A stretch of 64,000 nt of DNA from Actinoalloteichus hoggarensis (GCF_002234535.1 NZ_CP022521.1:6494001-6558000), one strand, 5' to 3'. Shown: positions 26,861-36,486, counted from the first letter of the stretch. The notes: a model not told the origin generated them from the sequence alone. Translations and numbers: made by a program.

Positions 26861-29800
26861 GTGAACGACGCACACAACGGCAGGCCGCCTGCCGGCCACA
26901 CCCCGAGGCCGCAGGTGGAGGGCCAGATGTCGTATGTCCCAGGCGAGGCGAGCAGCGCTCGTCCTCGATCGGCGGGTGAACCGTCGCCCCGGCCGGACGG
27001 CCCGCCGGACGCCCCGAGGCAGGGTCCGCCAGGGGGGATGCCCCCCGGTGGTCCGCCACCGCCCGGTGCCCCTCGGCCGAATCAGCCGCCGCCGGGCGGC
27101 TCCTTCGCCCCGCCGCCGAACGGCGCGGGGCCTCGCGGCGACGCGGGAAATCTCGGCGATCCTGGCGGTCTCCCCGGCAGGAACAGGCCCCGTGACGGAT
27201 CACACACTCCCATGGGTGCCGCCGAAGCAGGCCGCCCGGGTGCGACGCGCGTTCAGGAACGACCTGCCACGCCGCCGTCGGGCTTCCCCGGCGGGCCGGA
27301 GAACGGACGGCCGCCCGCGGGCAGGCCCGGCCCGAACGGCGCAGGCGGTCCGGCGGTGAACGGTGCCGACGGCGCAGGGCCGGACGGACGTCGCGGCCCG
27401 GCGAGCCAGCCGCCCTCGGGCAGCCCGAACGGCCACTCCGGCCCGAACGGTCATCCCGGCCCGAACGGCCATCCGGCGCCCAACGGCCATCCGGCGCCCA
27501 ACGGCTCGCCGCGCAACGGCCAGCCGCCGCCCGGCAGGCCCGCGAACGGGCAGGCGCCGGGCGGACGTCCCGCCGGCGGCCCGCCGCCGAACGGCCAACC
27601 GCCGAACGGGCAACCGCCGAACGGGCAGGCTCCCAACGGACGGCCGCCGGGAGGTGCGAACGGCCACCCTGGTCCGAACGGGGCAGGCGGCTCCCAGGGC
27701 TCGAACGGCCCCGCAGGCGCACCCGGCGCGGCCTCTCTGAGTGACAGGCTCGGCTCCGGCGACTCCCCTGCGGCAGGCGGACCCGGCGTGGGCGGTCCGG
27801 CGGGCCGAGCGCTTGGTCCGCGTCCGGACGGCGTGACCGGCGCAGGCTCCGGCGGCCGAGGACCCGGCGGGCCGCAGACAGGCGGCGCGGGCCCGAACGG
27901 TCACCCCGGCACGACCCGGTCGCAGCACGGCGCCCCGGCGGACGGCCGATCCGGACCGGCGGGCATGCCGCCGCAGAACGGCGAGCGCAGGCCACGCCAG
28001 GGCGGGCCGTCGCCCCTCGGCGCCGCGGCCGCGGGCGCCGCCCTCGGTGCGGCAGGCGGCGCCGCGGTCGCGGGTATGAACGCGGGAGCACCCCCGGGAC
28101 CGGGCACTCCTCCCGGCGGCGTCCCCGGTGTGGGCTCCCCCGGCGGTCCCGGCCCCGTCAACGGGTCCTCGGAGCTGCCGCCGCCCGCCCACACCCAGGC
28201 GCTGCGACAGGGCACAGGGCCGGGGCCACGCCGTCCCGGTGAGCAGCCGACGCCGATGATGCAGCCCTCCGACGAGCAGCCGACGACACAGATCGAGCCC
28301 CAGCTGCTGACGCATCACGAGCCCGTCCGGATCGACGACGACTACGACGAGGACGACTACTACGACGAGGACGACGCGGAGGAGTCGCCGGAGGCCGTGA
28401 AGAAGGCCAAGCGCAAGAAGATCTGGCGGCGGGTCCGACGAACCTGTTACGTGATGACGGGTCTGGCGATCCTCACCCCGGTGGTGGCCTTCGCCATCGG
28501 CTACCAGATGTGGGACGCCCCGTCGCCGGAGCAGATCCTCGCGAACCTCGACAAGACCGTCACGGTGACCTACGCCGACGGCAGCGAGATGCTGCGGATC
28601 GTTCCGAACGGCGAGGGCGAGGGCGACCGACGCTTCCTGAGCTACGAGGACATCCCCGAGGACTTCTACAACGGCGTCACCGCCACCGAGGACCCGTCGT
28701 TCGAGAACAACATGGGTTTCTCGCCCGTCGGCATCGTCCGAGCGGCCGTCACCGGCACCGGCGGCGGCTCCACCATCACCCAGCAGTACGTCAAGCTCTC
28801 CACCGGCAACGACGACGGGACCTACGCCCGGAAGTTCGAAGAGGTGGTGAAGGCCTTCAAGCTCACCCAGGAGGAGTCGAAGCCGTACATCTTCGAGTCC
28901 TACGCCAACCTCACCTCCTTCGGCCGCAACACCTACGGGTTGGAGGCGGGCGCGCAGACCTGGTTCGGCAAGTCGGCCCCCGAGCTGGAGCTCAACGAGT
29001 CGCTGTTCCTGGCGGGCATCCTCAATGCCCCGAGCCATTACGACCCGGACAACAACCGGGAAGGCATGGAGGCCCGCTTCGACTACGTCGTGAACAAGAT
29101 GGTCGAACGGGAGCACCTGTCCCAGGCCGAGGCCGACGCCGTCGAGTTCCCCGACTATCTGCCCCGGGGCGCGGGGGGCAACACCGGACGCAGCATCACC
29201 GACGTACACCTCCAGCAGCAGATCGAGAACGAGCTGGCGGGCCGGAACATCTCGATGGACGAGGTCCGCCGCCAGGGCATGGTCATCCGGACCAGCATCG
29301 ACAAGGCCGCCCAGGAGCACTCGGAGGCCGTCATGGCGGAGCACTTCGCGGGTCAGCCTGACGAGCTGCGAGGCGCGATGGTGGCCGTCGACCCCGCGAC
29401 CGGGGCGGTGCGGGCCTACAACGGCGGTGAGTGGAGCTCGGGCATCGACTTCGCGGCGTCCATGCAGCCGCCGGGCTCCTCGTTCAAGCCGTTCGTCGTC
29501 GCCGCCGGGCTTCAACGAGACCAGGGCATCGGCGAGTTCTACGACGGTCGCGAGACGATCGACATCGAGGGAACCGTCTTCAGCAATACGGCGCAATGCC
29601 CGACCGGAGCCAACGAACACTGTTCGGTGCGCAACGCGATGCTGGTGTCGGCGAACACCCCGTTCATCGACATGGCGCATCAGTTCGGGCCGAGTTCCGT
29701 CGCGGAGACCGCGCACGCGGCGGGCATCCCCGAGCAGATCGGCGAGACGAAGACCCTCGTGAACAGCGAGGGCTTCACCGCCGCGGGCATCGCGCTGGGC

Positions 29801-30721
29801 CAGTACGAGGTGCGGACCATCGACATGGCCGTCGCCTACGCCTCCTTCGCCAACGGCGGGATCCACCACGAGCCGTACTTCGTCGAGTTCGTCGGCCACG
29901 AGGGCGACGGGCCGGACGACGTGGTGCTGCTCGACCGAGCCAACGAGGGCCACGAGGGCGAGCAGGCGTTCGGCCCGAGGAGCAAGGCCGTCGCGGACAA
30001 CGTCACCGAGGTGCTCAAGCCGGTCGCCGCGCACACCAGTCACGACCTGCCCGGCCGGGAGGTGGCGGCCAAGACCGGCACCCACCAGTTCGGACAGAGC
30101 GCGGGCAACCAGGCGGGCTGGATGGTCGGCTACACGCCGCAGATCTCCGTGGCCGTCTGGGTCGGGTCCGAGGTGCCCGCGGCGCTGACGGTCAACGCCA
30201 CCGCGACCAATCCCGCCACCGAGCAGCTCTGGGGGCGTAACGTCCCCGCCTTCGCGTGGAAGGCCTTCATGGAGGGCTACCTCGCCGACAAGGACGCCGT
30301 GGGCTTCCCGACGGACATCGAGCGGATCGGCATCTTCGACGAGCAGCCCCGGCCCAGGCCGCCGGAGCCGCCCGAGGGGGATCGGGACCGCGACCGGGAC
30401 CGCGACGAGGACGACGAGGGCCGGGACGAGGACGAGGACGGCCGCGACGAGGACGACGAGGAGCCGGGCTGGTCCGATTCGCCCGATCCGGGCGACGGCA
30501 GCACGGATCCGGGTGACGGCGGGACGGACCCGTCCAGCCCGACGCCGCCCGACGGCAACTGCCCCCCCTGGGCCTGCGAGGACAACGGCGGCGGTGGTGG
30601 TGGCGGCGGCGACGGTCCGCCGCCCTGGGGCTTCACGCCCGAAACGGGATCCGGTCGCGACACCAGCAGCCGCGGCGGAGCAGACCCCGTTCCCACCCGG
30701 GACGTGCCGCTGCCCGACTGA
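26861..30721 (+). CDS. ponA: Class A penicillin-binding protein with very long N-terminal arm
   Basis: A 1286-residue bifunctional peptidoglycan synthase. GTG 26861 is chosen because GGGAGG stands 7-8 nt upstream. Residues about 30-460 are a cytoplasmic low-complexity arm of Pro, Gly, Asn and Arg with many PNG and NGxP units. A run of Asp/Glu/Tyr (near 490-510) and a basic KKAKRKKIWRRVRR precede the single membrane helix at about 529-549. The GT51 glycosyltransferase follows, with TATEDPSFENNMG near 611 and GGGSTITQQYVKL. The transpeptidase has SSFK (Ser873), SAN near 931 and KTGT near 1071. The C-terminus is an Asp/Glu/Arg-rich then Gly-rich tail of about 130 residues. Family members are usually 700-900 residues, so both tails are exceptional. 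Confidence 0.95.
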   Translation: MNDAHNGRPPAGHTPRPQVEGQMSYVPGEASSARPRSAGEPSPRPDGPPDAPRQGPPGGMPPGGPPPPGAPRPNQPPPGGSFAPPPNGAGPRGDAGNLGDPGGLPGRNRPRDGSHTPMGAAEAGRPGATRVQERPATPPSGFPGGPENGRPPAGRPGPNGAGGPAVNGADGAGPDGRRGPASQPPSGSPNGHSGPNGHPGPNGHPAPNGHPAPNGSPRNGQPPPGRPANGQAPGGRPAGGPPPNGQPPNGQPPNGQAPNGRPPGGANGHPGPNGAGGSQGSNGPAGAPGAASLSDRLGSGDSPAAGGPGVGGPAGRALGPRPDGVTGAGSGGRGPGGPQTGGAGPNGHPGTTRSQHGAPADGRSGPAGMPPQNGERRPRQGGPSPLGAAAAGAALGAAGGAAVAGMNAGAPPGPGTPPGGVPGVGSPGGPGPVNGSSELPPPAHTQALRQGTGPGPRRPGEQPTPMMQPSDEQPTTQIEPQLLTHHEPVRIDDDYDEDDYYDEDDAEESPEAVKKAKRKKIWRRVRRTCYVMTGLAILTPVVAFAIGYQMWDAPSPEQILANLDKTVTVTYADGSEMLRIVPNGEGEGDRRFLSYEDIPEDFYNGVTATEDPSFENNMGFSPVGIVRAAVTGTGGGSTITQQYVKLSTGNDDGTYARKFEEVVKAFKLTQEESKPYIFESYANLTSFGRNTYGLEAGAQTWFGKSAPELELNESLFLAGILNAPSHYDPDNNREGMEARFDYVVNKMVEREHLSQAEADAVEFPDYLPRGAGGNTGRSITDVHLQQQIENELAGRNISMDEVRRQGMVIRTSIDKAAQEHSEAVMAEHFAGQPDELRGAMVAVDPATGAVRAYNGGEWSSGIDFAASMQPPGSSFKPFVVAAGLQRDQGIGEFYDGRETIDIEGTVFSNTAQCPTGANEHCSVRNAMLVSANTPFIDMAHQFGPSSVAETAHAAGIPEQIGETKTLVNSEGFTAAGIALGQYEVRTIDMAVAYASFANGGIHHEPYFVEFVGHEGDGPDDVVLLDRANEGHEGEQAFGPRSKAVADNVTEVLKPVAAHTSHDLPGREVAAKTGTHQFGQSAGNQAGWMVGYTPQISVAVWVGSEVPAALTVNATATNPATEQLWGRNVPAFAWKAFMEGYLADKDAVGFPTDIERIGIFDEQPRPRPPEPPEGDRDRDRDRDEDDEGRDEDEDGRDEDDEEPGWSDSPDPGDGSTDPGDGGTDPSSPTPPDGNCPPWACEDNGGGGGGGGDGPPPWGFTPETGSGRDTSSRGGADPVPTRDVPLPD

Positions 30722-30744
30722 TCCGTCTGCCCGACTGATCCGTC
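30711..30744. repeat. Tandem 17-bp duplication over the ponA stop
   Basis: TGCCCGACTGATCCGTC occurs twice in tandem (30711-30727 and 30728-30744). The first copy contains the TGA stop of ponA and the second repeats it downstream, giving a duplicated stop context. Confidence 0.85.
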
Positions 30745-30757
30745 TGCTCGTCGACCG

Positions 30758-30788
30758 ACGGGGCGCCCTGACCTCCAGGGCGCCCCGT
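30758..30788 (+). terminator. Terminator after ponA
   Basis: A perfect 13-bp stem, ACGGGGCGCCCTG (30758-30770) with its complement at 30776-30788, has a 5-nt loop. It begins 37 nt after the ponA stop and separates it from the glycosyltransferase gene. Confidence 0.9.
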
Positions 30789-30883
30789 TCGTCGTCTCGG
30801 CACGTCCGCGCCCTCGGCGACACCCGGGCCCGCGCCTTCGGGGGATCACTGGAGGCCCGGACGCGGGCACGTACGATCCGCCC

Positions 30884-32662
30884 GTGCCCAGTGAGCGGGA
30901 GATCCGGTCCGCGTCGTCCGCCGACGACGTGTCGGATGTCGACGGCCACGCCGAGCACGGATCGACGGCGGACCGGCCGATTCCGGAGTCGTCGATGCCT
31001 GCGTCCGCCGACCAGGCGGTGCGGCACCCGGAGTCCGCTGGACCGGTCTCCGATCGACCGGGCTCCGATCGACTGGGCCCAGGCCGTCGAGTGGACACGG
31101 CGACACTGCCGCCCGAGGAGCGGATCGCTCCCACGCACACGGAAGGCCTCGCCCGCACCGCGAGTCGGATGTTCGGGGGACCGCTCGGTCGACACGCCGT
31201 CGTGGGACGGCACTGGTTCTGGAGCCCGCTGCGCGTCGGTCTGCTCCTGGCCGCGCTCGCGCTCACCCTGGGCTGGGGTCTCAAGGCGCCCTGCATCCAG
31301 CAGTACGTCGACGAACAGGGCGTCGCACAGCTCGACTGGAGCGGCAACCGGCAGTACGTCGCGATGTGCTATTCGGACATCGTGCCGCTCTACACTGCGG
31401 AGCATCTCGACGTCGGCGCCTTCCCCTACCGAGACTCCTGGGTGGAGGACGAGGGCACCGATCACGAGCAGGTCCGCTACATGGAGTACCCGGTGGTCAC
31501 CGGGATGTTCCAGTGGCTCAACGCCGAGCTGACCCGGGGTTGGCTCGGCATCGCGGAGACCGGCCTCGTGCCGACCGCGCTACCGGTGGCGGTGTACTTC
31601 ACCATCACCTCGCTGTGGCTGGCCGCGGGCTGGCTCGTCACCGTCTGGGCGGTCACGCTGCTGGCCCGCCGCAGGCCGTGGGACGCGGCGCTGGTCGCGA
31701 TCTCGCCGCTGGTCGTCGTCCACGCCTTCACGAACTTCGACACCATCGCCACCGCCTTCGCCACGGCGGGCATGCTCGCCTGGGCACGACGACGGCCTGT
31801 GCTCGCGGGGGTGTTGATCGGCCTCGGCGCCGCCGCGAAGCTGTATCCGTTGTTCCTGCTCGGGCCGCTGCTGATCCTGTGTCTGCGGGCGGGCAGGCTG
31901 AAGTCGTGGCTGCGCGCCGCCATCGCCGCCGTCGCCGTGTGGGTCGCGGTGAACCTGCCGATCGCGCTGGCGTATCCGGCGGGCTGGCGCGAGTTCTATC
32001 GCCTGAACAGCGAGCGCGTCGCCGATCCGGACTCGATCTACAACGTGATCAGCGGCTTCACGGGTTGGGCGGGCTTCGATGGTGCGTTGGAGCCAGGCCA
32101 GACGCCGGTCGTGCTGAACACGGTGACGGTGGTGCTCTTCCTGCTGGGGTGTGCGGGCATCGCCGTCGTCGGGCTCACCGCCGCGCGCAGGCCGAGGGTG
32201 GCGCAGCTGGCCTTCCTGGTCGTGGCGCTGTTCCTGCTGACCAACAAGGTGTGGAGTCCGCAGTACTCGCTGTGGCTGGTGCCGCTCGCGGTGCTGGCGC
32301 TGCCGCGCTGGCGACCGCTGCTCGCGTGGATGGCGCTGGACGCCCTGGTGTGGGTGCCCAGGATGTTCTTCTACCTCGGCGAGGAGAACAAGGGCCTGCC
32401 GATCGAGTGGTTCCTCGGCACCGTGGTGCTCCGTGACCTCGTGGTGGTCGCGCTCTGTGTGCTCGTGCTGCGCGACGTCTACCGGCCGGCAGGCGACCCG
32501 GTCAGGTCGTCCGGGACGGACGATCCCGCGGGCGGCGTGCTCGACGGCGCGTCCGACGTCGTGCGGTGGAAGCTCACCCGGCGTGCCGAGCCGAGGATCA
32601 CCGAACCGGCCAGCACCGCGGGCTCGGACTCGACGGGCTCCCCGCCGAGCGGCGTGCGCTGA
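30884..32662 (+). CDS. GT87-type polytopic membrane glycosyltransferase
   Basis: A 592-residue membrane protein of the GT87 / DUF2029 type, which includes polyprenyl-phosphate-mannose-dependent mannosyltransferases. Residues 1-110 are a disordered polar extension. Then come about ten hydrophobic helices, with an extracytoplasmic loop carrying [21 protein letters not shown] and the acidic [13 protein letters not shown]. Further landmarks are [20 protein letters not shown] and [17 protein letters not shown], then [20 protein letters not shown], all shared with the second GT87 gene here. GTG 30884 has no strong ribosome site. This gene follows ponA as Rv0051 follows ponA1. Its last 184 nt overlap an antisense reading frame with a DUF397 domain. 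Confidence 0.85.
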   Translation: MPSEREIRSASSADDVSDVDGHAEHGSTADRPIPESSMPASADQAVRHPESAGPVSDRPGSDRLGPGRRVDTATLPPEERIAPTHTEGLARTASRMFGGPLGRHAVVGRHWFWSPLRVGLLLAALALTLGWGLKAPCIQQYVDEQGVAQLDWSGNRQYVAMCYSDIVPLYTAEHLDVGAFPYRDSWVEDEGTDHEQVRYMEYPVVTGMFQWLNAELTRGWLGIAETGLVPTALPVAVYFTITSLWLAAGWLVTVWAVTLLARRRPWDAALVAISPLVVVHAFTNFDTIATAFATAGMLAWARRRPVLAGVLIGLGAAAKLYPLFLLGPLLILCLRAGRLKSWLRAAIAAVAVWVAVNLPIALAYPAGWREFYRLNSERVADPDSIYNVISGFTGWAGFDGALEPGQTPVVLNTVTVVLFLLGCAGIAVVGLTAARRPRVAQLAFLVVALFLLTNKVWSPQYSLWLVPLAVLALPRWRPLLAWMALDALVWVPRMFFYLGEENKGLPIEWFLGTVVLRDLVVVALCVLVLRDVYRPAGDPVRSSGTDDPAGGVLDGASDVVRWKLTRRAEPRITEPASTAGSDSTGSPPSGVR

Positions 32663-32904
32663 TCGGGCAGTCCCAGGACGTCGGTCCGCTCGACGGCGTC
32701 GGGCGCGTGGTCCGTGCCGGCGACCAGCTCGTCGGGCACGTCGAAGTCGAAGAACTCGTCGCGGCGCACCGCTCGGACGAACCGCAGCCAGGTCTCGGTG
32801 GTGACCAGCAGGGACGGGCCGCGAACCTTCTTCCGGTCCCGCACCCCGATGACGCCGTCTCCGAAGAGCACTCGAATGCCGCACCGTCTCTGATCACGCA
32901 TCAC
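32479..32904 (-). CDS. DUF397 domain protein, overlapping the GT87 gene tail
   Basis: A reading frame of 141 codons from GTG 32904 (the adjacent ATG 32901 is equally good). Its first half contains [18 protein letters not shown], then [19 protein letters not shown] and RRDEF, the core of the DUF397 family, small actinobacterial proteins usually paired with XRE regulators. The N-terminal Trp-Arg-Lys-Ser motif of the family is missing, so the domain is incomplete. A tail of about 75 residues with no family resemblance runs antisense into the end of the GT87 gene. Either the real protein is shorter and the tail is read-through after a mutation, or the two genes truly overlap tail to tail. No XRE partner is adjacent. 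Confidence 0.55.
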   Translation of the reverse strand: MMRDQRRCGIRVLFGDGVIGVRDRKKVRGPSLLVTTETWLRFVRAVRRDEFFDFDVPDELVAGTDHAPDAVERTDVLGLPDQRTPLGGEPVESEPAVLAGSVILGSARRVSFHRTTSDAPSSTPPAGSSVPDDLTGSPAGR

Positions 32905-33157
32905 GTCACCGCCCCCGGTCGGCCTCTCGACCTCGCACACCCGCACAAACCTGAATCACGTTCGAACTAGAGCGTGGTACCCCGGTGAGAGTCCGGCAGT
33001 GCGAAAGCGGACGGTCGAGAGAAATTCACTCGATCGCCGGTGTCGAGGGCAGGAACCCCTTACGGAAACGGGTCGGATAGTCAACACTGAGCATCGGCGG
33101 CGGCGGGTTGGTACGCCCCCCGACCAATTCGCCGCCGCTCCGGCCCGCGCGCCGCCG

Positions 33158-34636
33158 CTAACCGGACATCGACGGCGCCGCACCTCGGCGGGGCCGTCGG
33201 GCTCTCGGCGGCACCTCGTGATCGACGGTGGAGCGCGCGGCGAGGAAGACGAAGAACAAGGCCACCAGCAGCGCCGCCCGTCCCCAGACTCCGATCATCA
33301 ACGCCTGTGGCGCGAAGCCGTCGTAGATCGTCGAGGGCAGCCCTTGATTGGTGATGTAGAGCCAGCGGAAGATCCCGATCCCGATCGCGAGATCGGCCAC
33401 GAAGTACGCCGCGATCCACTCCCAGCGAATCCGCAGCAGCACGAAGAACGGCAGCAGCCAGAGCGCGTACTGCGGCGAGTGGACCTTGTGCAGCAGGAGG
33501 AAGCCGCACAGCATCGCCGCCGAGACCTGAATCCACGGGAACGTGCCGTCGCGCTGCATCCGCCGCCAGCCCAGCCAGCAGGCCAGGACGAACGACAGGA
33601 GGACGGCGGCAGGCGAGATGACGTCCATCGCGCCCTGGAAGCCCGCGTTGTCGTTGTTCGACCACGGACGGAAGCCCCAGTACCAGATCGAGTTCGTCGT
33701 CACGTCGACGAACCGGTTGCCCTGGAACTCGAAGGACGCCAGCCAGCCCTCGTAACCGAGCACGGCGAACGGCAGGTTGACCGCGACGACCGTGACCATG
33801 GCGGCCAGGGCCACCTTGATCGTGCCGACGACGTCCCACCGGGACCCGCGCGCGGCGACGTCGGCGGGCAGCTCCCGCCCTCGGTAGCCGCCGGAGAGCA
33901 CGTACAGCATCAACGGCAGCACGAAGATGCCCGGATAGACCTTGAAGGCGAATCCGAGGCCGAGCAGCACCGAGGCGGCCACCGCGCGGTCGATCAGCGG
34001 GCGATCGGGCCCCGCCCGTCCCCAACCCCGCTGGAGGACGTAGACGGCGGCGACCGCACAGGCGACGACGGGGAGGTCCCAGTTGTGGAAGGCGTAGAGC
34101 ACGATGGGCGGCCCTAAGGCCCAGACGAGTGCTCGCCAGCGGGCGAGCTGACCCAGCAGCCAGGCCGTCAGCAGGCCGAACGGTGCCATCACCAGCGCGG
34201 AGCCCAGCAGGAACTGCGCGTCGTTGGATGCGAACAGCGCGCCCGCCCAGATCAACAGGCCGCTCAGGACGGGATACTCGACGACCCCGCCGACCAGCTG
34301 GCCGTCCTCGGTGATGCCGCCGCTGAGATAGGGGAAGACGTGCTGGTCGATGTCCCGGCCGAGCCAGAGGTGCTGGATGTCGGAGTAGCAGACGTCCCCG
34401 TCGATGCGCTCCTTGTAGTCCGGCTGGCTGCGGCCGAACTGGTCGAACTCCGGGCCGGTGCACCGTGCCTTGTTCGCGTATCCGAGGAAGAGGGTCACCC
34501 CGCTGATCAGCACCAGGAACGCGAGCGCGTACCTCGTCAGCGCGCGCACCCGACCCGCGCCGCCGGATCGTGGCGGTCGGCCCTGGGCGTCGTCTTGATC
34601 CCGTGCCTGCACGGTGTCCCGATCATCGCTCGGCAC
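33158..34636 (-). CDS. GT87-type polytopic membrane glycosyltransferase, second copy
   Basis: A 492-residue membrane protein related to the GT87 gene at 30884. Shared landmarks are CYSDIQHLWLGRDIDQHVFPY, GVVEYPVLSGLLIW, AFHNWDLPVVACAVAAVYVL, LGFAFKVYPGIFVLPLM and LLHKVHSPQYALWLLPFF, so the conserved acidic loop and the lipid-linked-sugar region are present. About ten membrane helices are visible. The N-terminal cytoplasmic part is short (about 32 residues, polar), unlike the first copy. GTG 34636 is the start. It lies 6 nt after the stop of the endonuclease IV gene on the same strand, which suggests co-transcription. It probably transfers a sugar from a polyprenyl phosphate donor to an envelope glycan. 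Confidence 0.85.
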   Translation of the reverse strand: MPSDDRDTVQARDQDDAQGRPPRSGGAGRVRALTRYALAFLVLISGVTLFLGYANKARCTGPEFDQFGRSQPDYKERIDGDVCYSDIQHLWLGRDIDQHVFPYLSGGITEDGQLVGGVVEYPVLSGLLIWAGALFASNDAQFLLGSALVMAPFGLLTAWLLGQLARWRALVWALGPPIVLYAFHNWDLPVVACAVAAVYVLQRGWGRAGPDRPLIDRAVAASVLLGLGFAFKVYPGIFVLPLMLYVLSGGYRGRELPADVAARGSRWDVVGTIKVALAAMVTVVAVNLPFAVLGYEGWLASFEFQGNRFVDVTTNSIWYWGFRPWSNNDNAGFQGAMDVISPAAVLLSFVLACWLGWRRMQRDGTFPWIQVSAAMLCGFLLLHKVHSPQYALWLLPFFVLLRIRWEWIAAYFVADLAIGIGIFRWLYITNQGLPSTIYDGFAPQALMIGVWGRAALLVALFFVFLAARSTVDHEVPPRARRPRRGAAPSMSG

Positions 34637-34642
34637 GGTGGA

Positions 34643-35413
34643 TCAGACTCCCAGTTCGCGACGTAGATGACTGATGTCGGCCGCCTGGCCCGCCCCGGGA
34701 GTCTCGACGATCACGGGGGCCCTGGCCTCGGCGCAGACCGCGACGAGCTGGGCCGCGTCGATCGTGCCGTCGGCGATGTTGGCGTGGCGATCTCGGAAGG
34801 AGCCGAAGGCGTCCCGCGAGCTGTTCAGATGCACCAGGTCGATCCGGCCGGTGATCGCCCGCACCCGCTCGACGAGGCCCGAGAGCTCCTCACCGGAGGC
34901 GAAGGCGTGGCAGGTGTCCAGGCAGAAGCCGGGCTCGAACTCGCCGACGGCGTCCCACAGCCGCGCGAGCGCGTCCAGGCCCTTGGCCATGGCGCCGTCC
35001 CCGCCCGCGGTGTTCTCGATCAGGACCGGCACGGCGAAGCCGCCCTCGGCAGCCTGCCGAGAGAGGAACTTGTGCCAGTTGGCCACGCCGACCGCCGGGT
35101 CCTCGCCCTGCCGGACATGCCCGCCGTGCACGATCAGCCCGAGGGCGTTCGTCTTCGCCGCGGCCTCCGCCTGCGCGATCACTGCCTTGCGGGACGGGAT
35201 GCGGATCCGATTGTTGGTGGATGCCACGTTGAGCACGTACGGGGCATGGATGAAGACCGAGACGCCCGCCGCACGCAGTTCCGCCGCCTGCGGATGGGGG
35301 GTCGGGGACTTCCAGGTCTGCGGATCGGACAGGAAGAACTGCACGACCTCCGCCCCACGTTCCCGAGCGGTGCCGAGCGGATCGTCGGCATCGACGTGCG
35401 CACCGATAGGCAT
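34643..35413 (-). CDS. nfo: Deoxyribonuclease IV (endonuclease IV)
   Basis: A 256-residue AP endonuclease of the xylose-isomerase-like TIM barrel type, which nicks DNA at abasic sites. The start ATG 35413 begins MPIGAHVD, the expected first strand. Zinc-ligand motifs are visible: HAPYVLNVAS near 57, VHGGHV near 98, PVLIENTAGG near 135, GFCLDTCHAFASG near 170, DLVHLNSSRDAFGSFRDRHANI near 193-213 and PVIVETPG near 238. Extension to 35596 has no ribosome site and would run into the divergent rpsF promoter. It is divergent from rpsF with 181 nt between the starts and leads a two-gene unit with the GT87 gene. Confidence 0.93.
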   Translation of the reverse strand: MPIGAHVDADDPLGTARERGAEVVQFFLSDPQTWKSPTPHPQAAELRAAGVSVFIHAPYVLNVASTNNRIRIPSRKAVIAQAEAAAKTNALGLIVHGGHVRQGEDPAVGVANWHKFLSRQAAEGGFAVPVLIENTAGGDGAMAKGLDALARLWDAVGEFEPGFCLDTCHAFASGEELSGLVERVRAITGRIDLVHLNSSRDAFGSFRDRHANIADGTIDAAQLVAVCAEARAPVIVETPGAGQAADISHLRRELGV

Positions 35414-35540
35414 GCGGTGAGGGTAACCAACGGACGGCGGATGAGTGAGGTCTGCGGTGGGGCCATGTGAGCTGGTGACGGGGGCCGAACGGCGCTCGGG
35501 CTCGACGCTGATAACGTAGTTCCGTTGTCGACGCGACGAC

Positions 35541-35583
35541 CCTCCTGCCACGGACAGCCCGTGGCCGATGAGACCACAGGAGG
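35541..35583 (+). promoter_or_regulatory. rpsF leader: structure that pairs the Shine-Dalgarno, S6:S18-type candidate
   Basis: CCTCCTG (35541-35547) is complementary to CAGGAGG (35577-35583), the rpsF ribosome site. Inside it GCCACGG (35547-35553) and CCGTGGC (35559-35565) form a 7-bp hairpin. An alternative small hairpin, GTGG-CCGATGAGA-CCAC (35561-35577), presents a CCG-containing loop. Leaders of rpsF in other bacteria are bound by an S6:S18 complex through a CCG-containing element, so translational feedback is plausible here. The pairing is seen directly. The ligand is inferred. Confidence 0.55.
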
Positions 35584-35594
35584 TGAGGTCTGTC

Positions 35595-35891
35595 ATGCGT
35601 CATTACGAGGTAATGGTCATCCTCGACCCCAGTCTCGACGAGCGCACCGTCGCTCCGTCCCTGGACACGTTCCTCAATGTCATCCGCACCGCGGGCGGCA
35701 ACGTGGAGAACGTCGACGTCTGGGGCAGGCGCCGGTTGGCCTTCGAGATCGACAAGCACGCCGAGGGCATCTACGCGCTGCTCAACGTGCACGCCGAGCC
35801 GGACACGGTGAAGGAACTCGACCGTCAGCTCACGCTTCAGGAGACGGTGCTGCGCACCAAGGTCCTGCGGCGCGACGCCGCCTCGAAGTGA
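35595..35891 (+). CDS. rpsF: 30S ribosomal protein bS6
   Basis: A 98-residue bS6. It begins [16 protein letters not shown] and contains [19 protein letters not shown] and [19 protein letters not shown], the ferredoxin-like fold that pairs with S18 on the platform of the 30S subunit. The ATG at 35595 follows AGGAGG, which is paired in the predicted leader. It is the first gene of rpsF-ssb-rpsR-rplI. The divergent nfo gene starts 181 nt upstream, and a TAACGT -10-like element lies near 35512. The length is normal for actinobacteria. Confidence 0.98.
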   Translation: MRHYEVMVILDPSLDERTVAPSLDTFLNVIRTAGGNVENVDVWGRRRLAFEIDKHAEGIYALLNVHAEPDTVKELDRQLTLQETVLRTKVLRRDAASK

Positions 35892-35909
35892 TCGGGCGGA
35901 GGTGCACTG

Positions 35910-36410
35910 ATGGCTGGTGAGACGACAATCACCGTGGTCGGGAACCTGACCGCAGACCCAGACCTTCGCTTCACCTCATCAGGTGCGGCGGTGGCGAACT
36001 TCACCGTGGCCTCCACTCCGCGCACCTTCGACAGGCAGTCGGGCGAGTGGAAGGACGGCGAGGCGCTGTTCCTCCGCTGCAGCCTGTGGCGTCAGGCGGC
36101 GGAGAACGCCGCCGAGTCGCTGAGCCGAGGCATGCGCGTCGTCGTGCAGGGCAGGCTGCGCCAGCGATCCTTCAAGACCAAGGAAGGCGAGGACCGGACC
36201 GTCGTCGAGCTCGAGGTCGACGAGATCGGCCCGTCGCTGCGGTACGCGACCGCCAAGGTCAACAAGGTGAGCCGAGGCGGCGGCGGTGGCGGCGGCTACG
36301 GATCAGGCGGCGGTGGCGGTACCGCTCCCGCCGACGACCCGTGGGGCTCCGCACCTCCGGCAGGCCCGAGTGGCGGCTCCGGCGGATACAGCGACGAGCC
36401 TCCGTTCTAG
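35910..36410 (+). CDS. ssb: Single-stranded DNA-binding protein
   Basis: A 166-residue SSB. The OB fold covers about residues 1-110, starting [20 protein letters not shown] and including [25 protein letters not shown] and [12 protein letters not shown] flexible Gly-rich linker with runs of six and five glycines follows. The acidic tip is DEPPF, a close variant of the usual DDxxPF that recruits repair and replication partners. The ATG follows GGAGGTGC. It is co-transcribed with rpsF, 18 nt after its stop, the conserved arrangement linking translation and replication genes. Confidence 0.97.
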   Translation: MAGETTITVVGNLTADPDLRFTSSGAAVANFTVASTPRTFDRQSGEWKDGEALFLRCSLWRQAAENAAESLSRGMRVVVQGRLRQRSFKTKEGEDRTVVELEVDEIGPSLRYATAKVNKVSRGGGGGGGYGSGGGGGTAPADDPWGSAPPAGPSGGSGGYSDEPPF

Positions 36411-36486
36411 GCGGTTCGGCCACCGGCGATTCCGGCCGACGAAGGACGATCGCGGCCGATGAGGATGACAACCAGGAGTAAGACCA

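Noticed and set aside
27200-31465. A minus-strand open frame of about 1420 codons
   Set aside because: It is the antisense of ponA and the following gene; composition is Arg/Val/Gly-rich with no motif. High GC leaves antisense frames open. ponA on the plus strand has clear catalytic motifs.
32960-33010. Cobalamin-riboswitch-like words (CCGGTGAGAGTCCGG)
   Set aside because: The conserved B12 box is absent, and the site lies downstream of, not before, the leftward gene.
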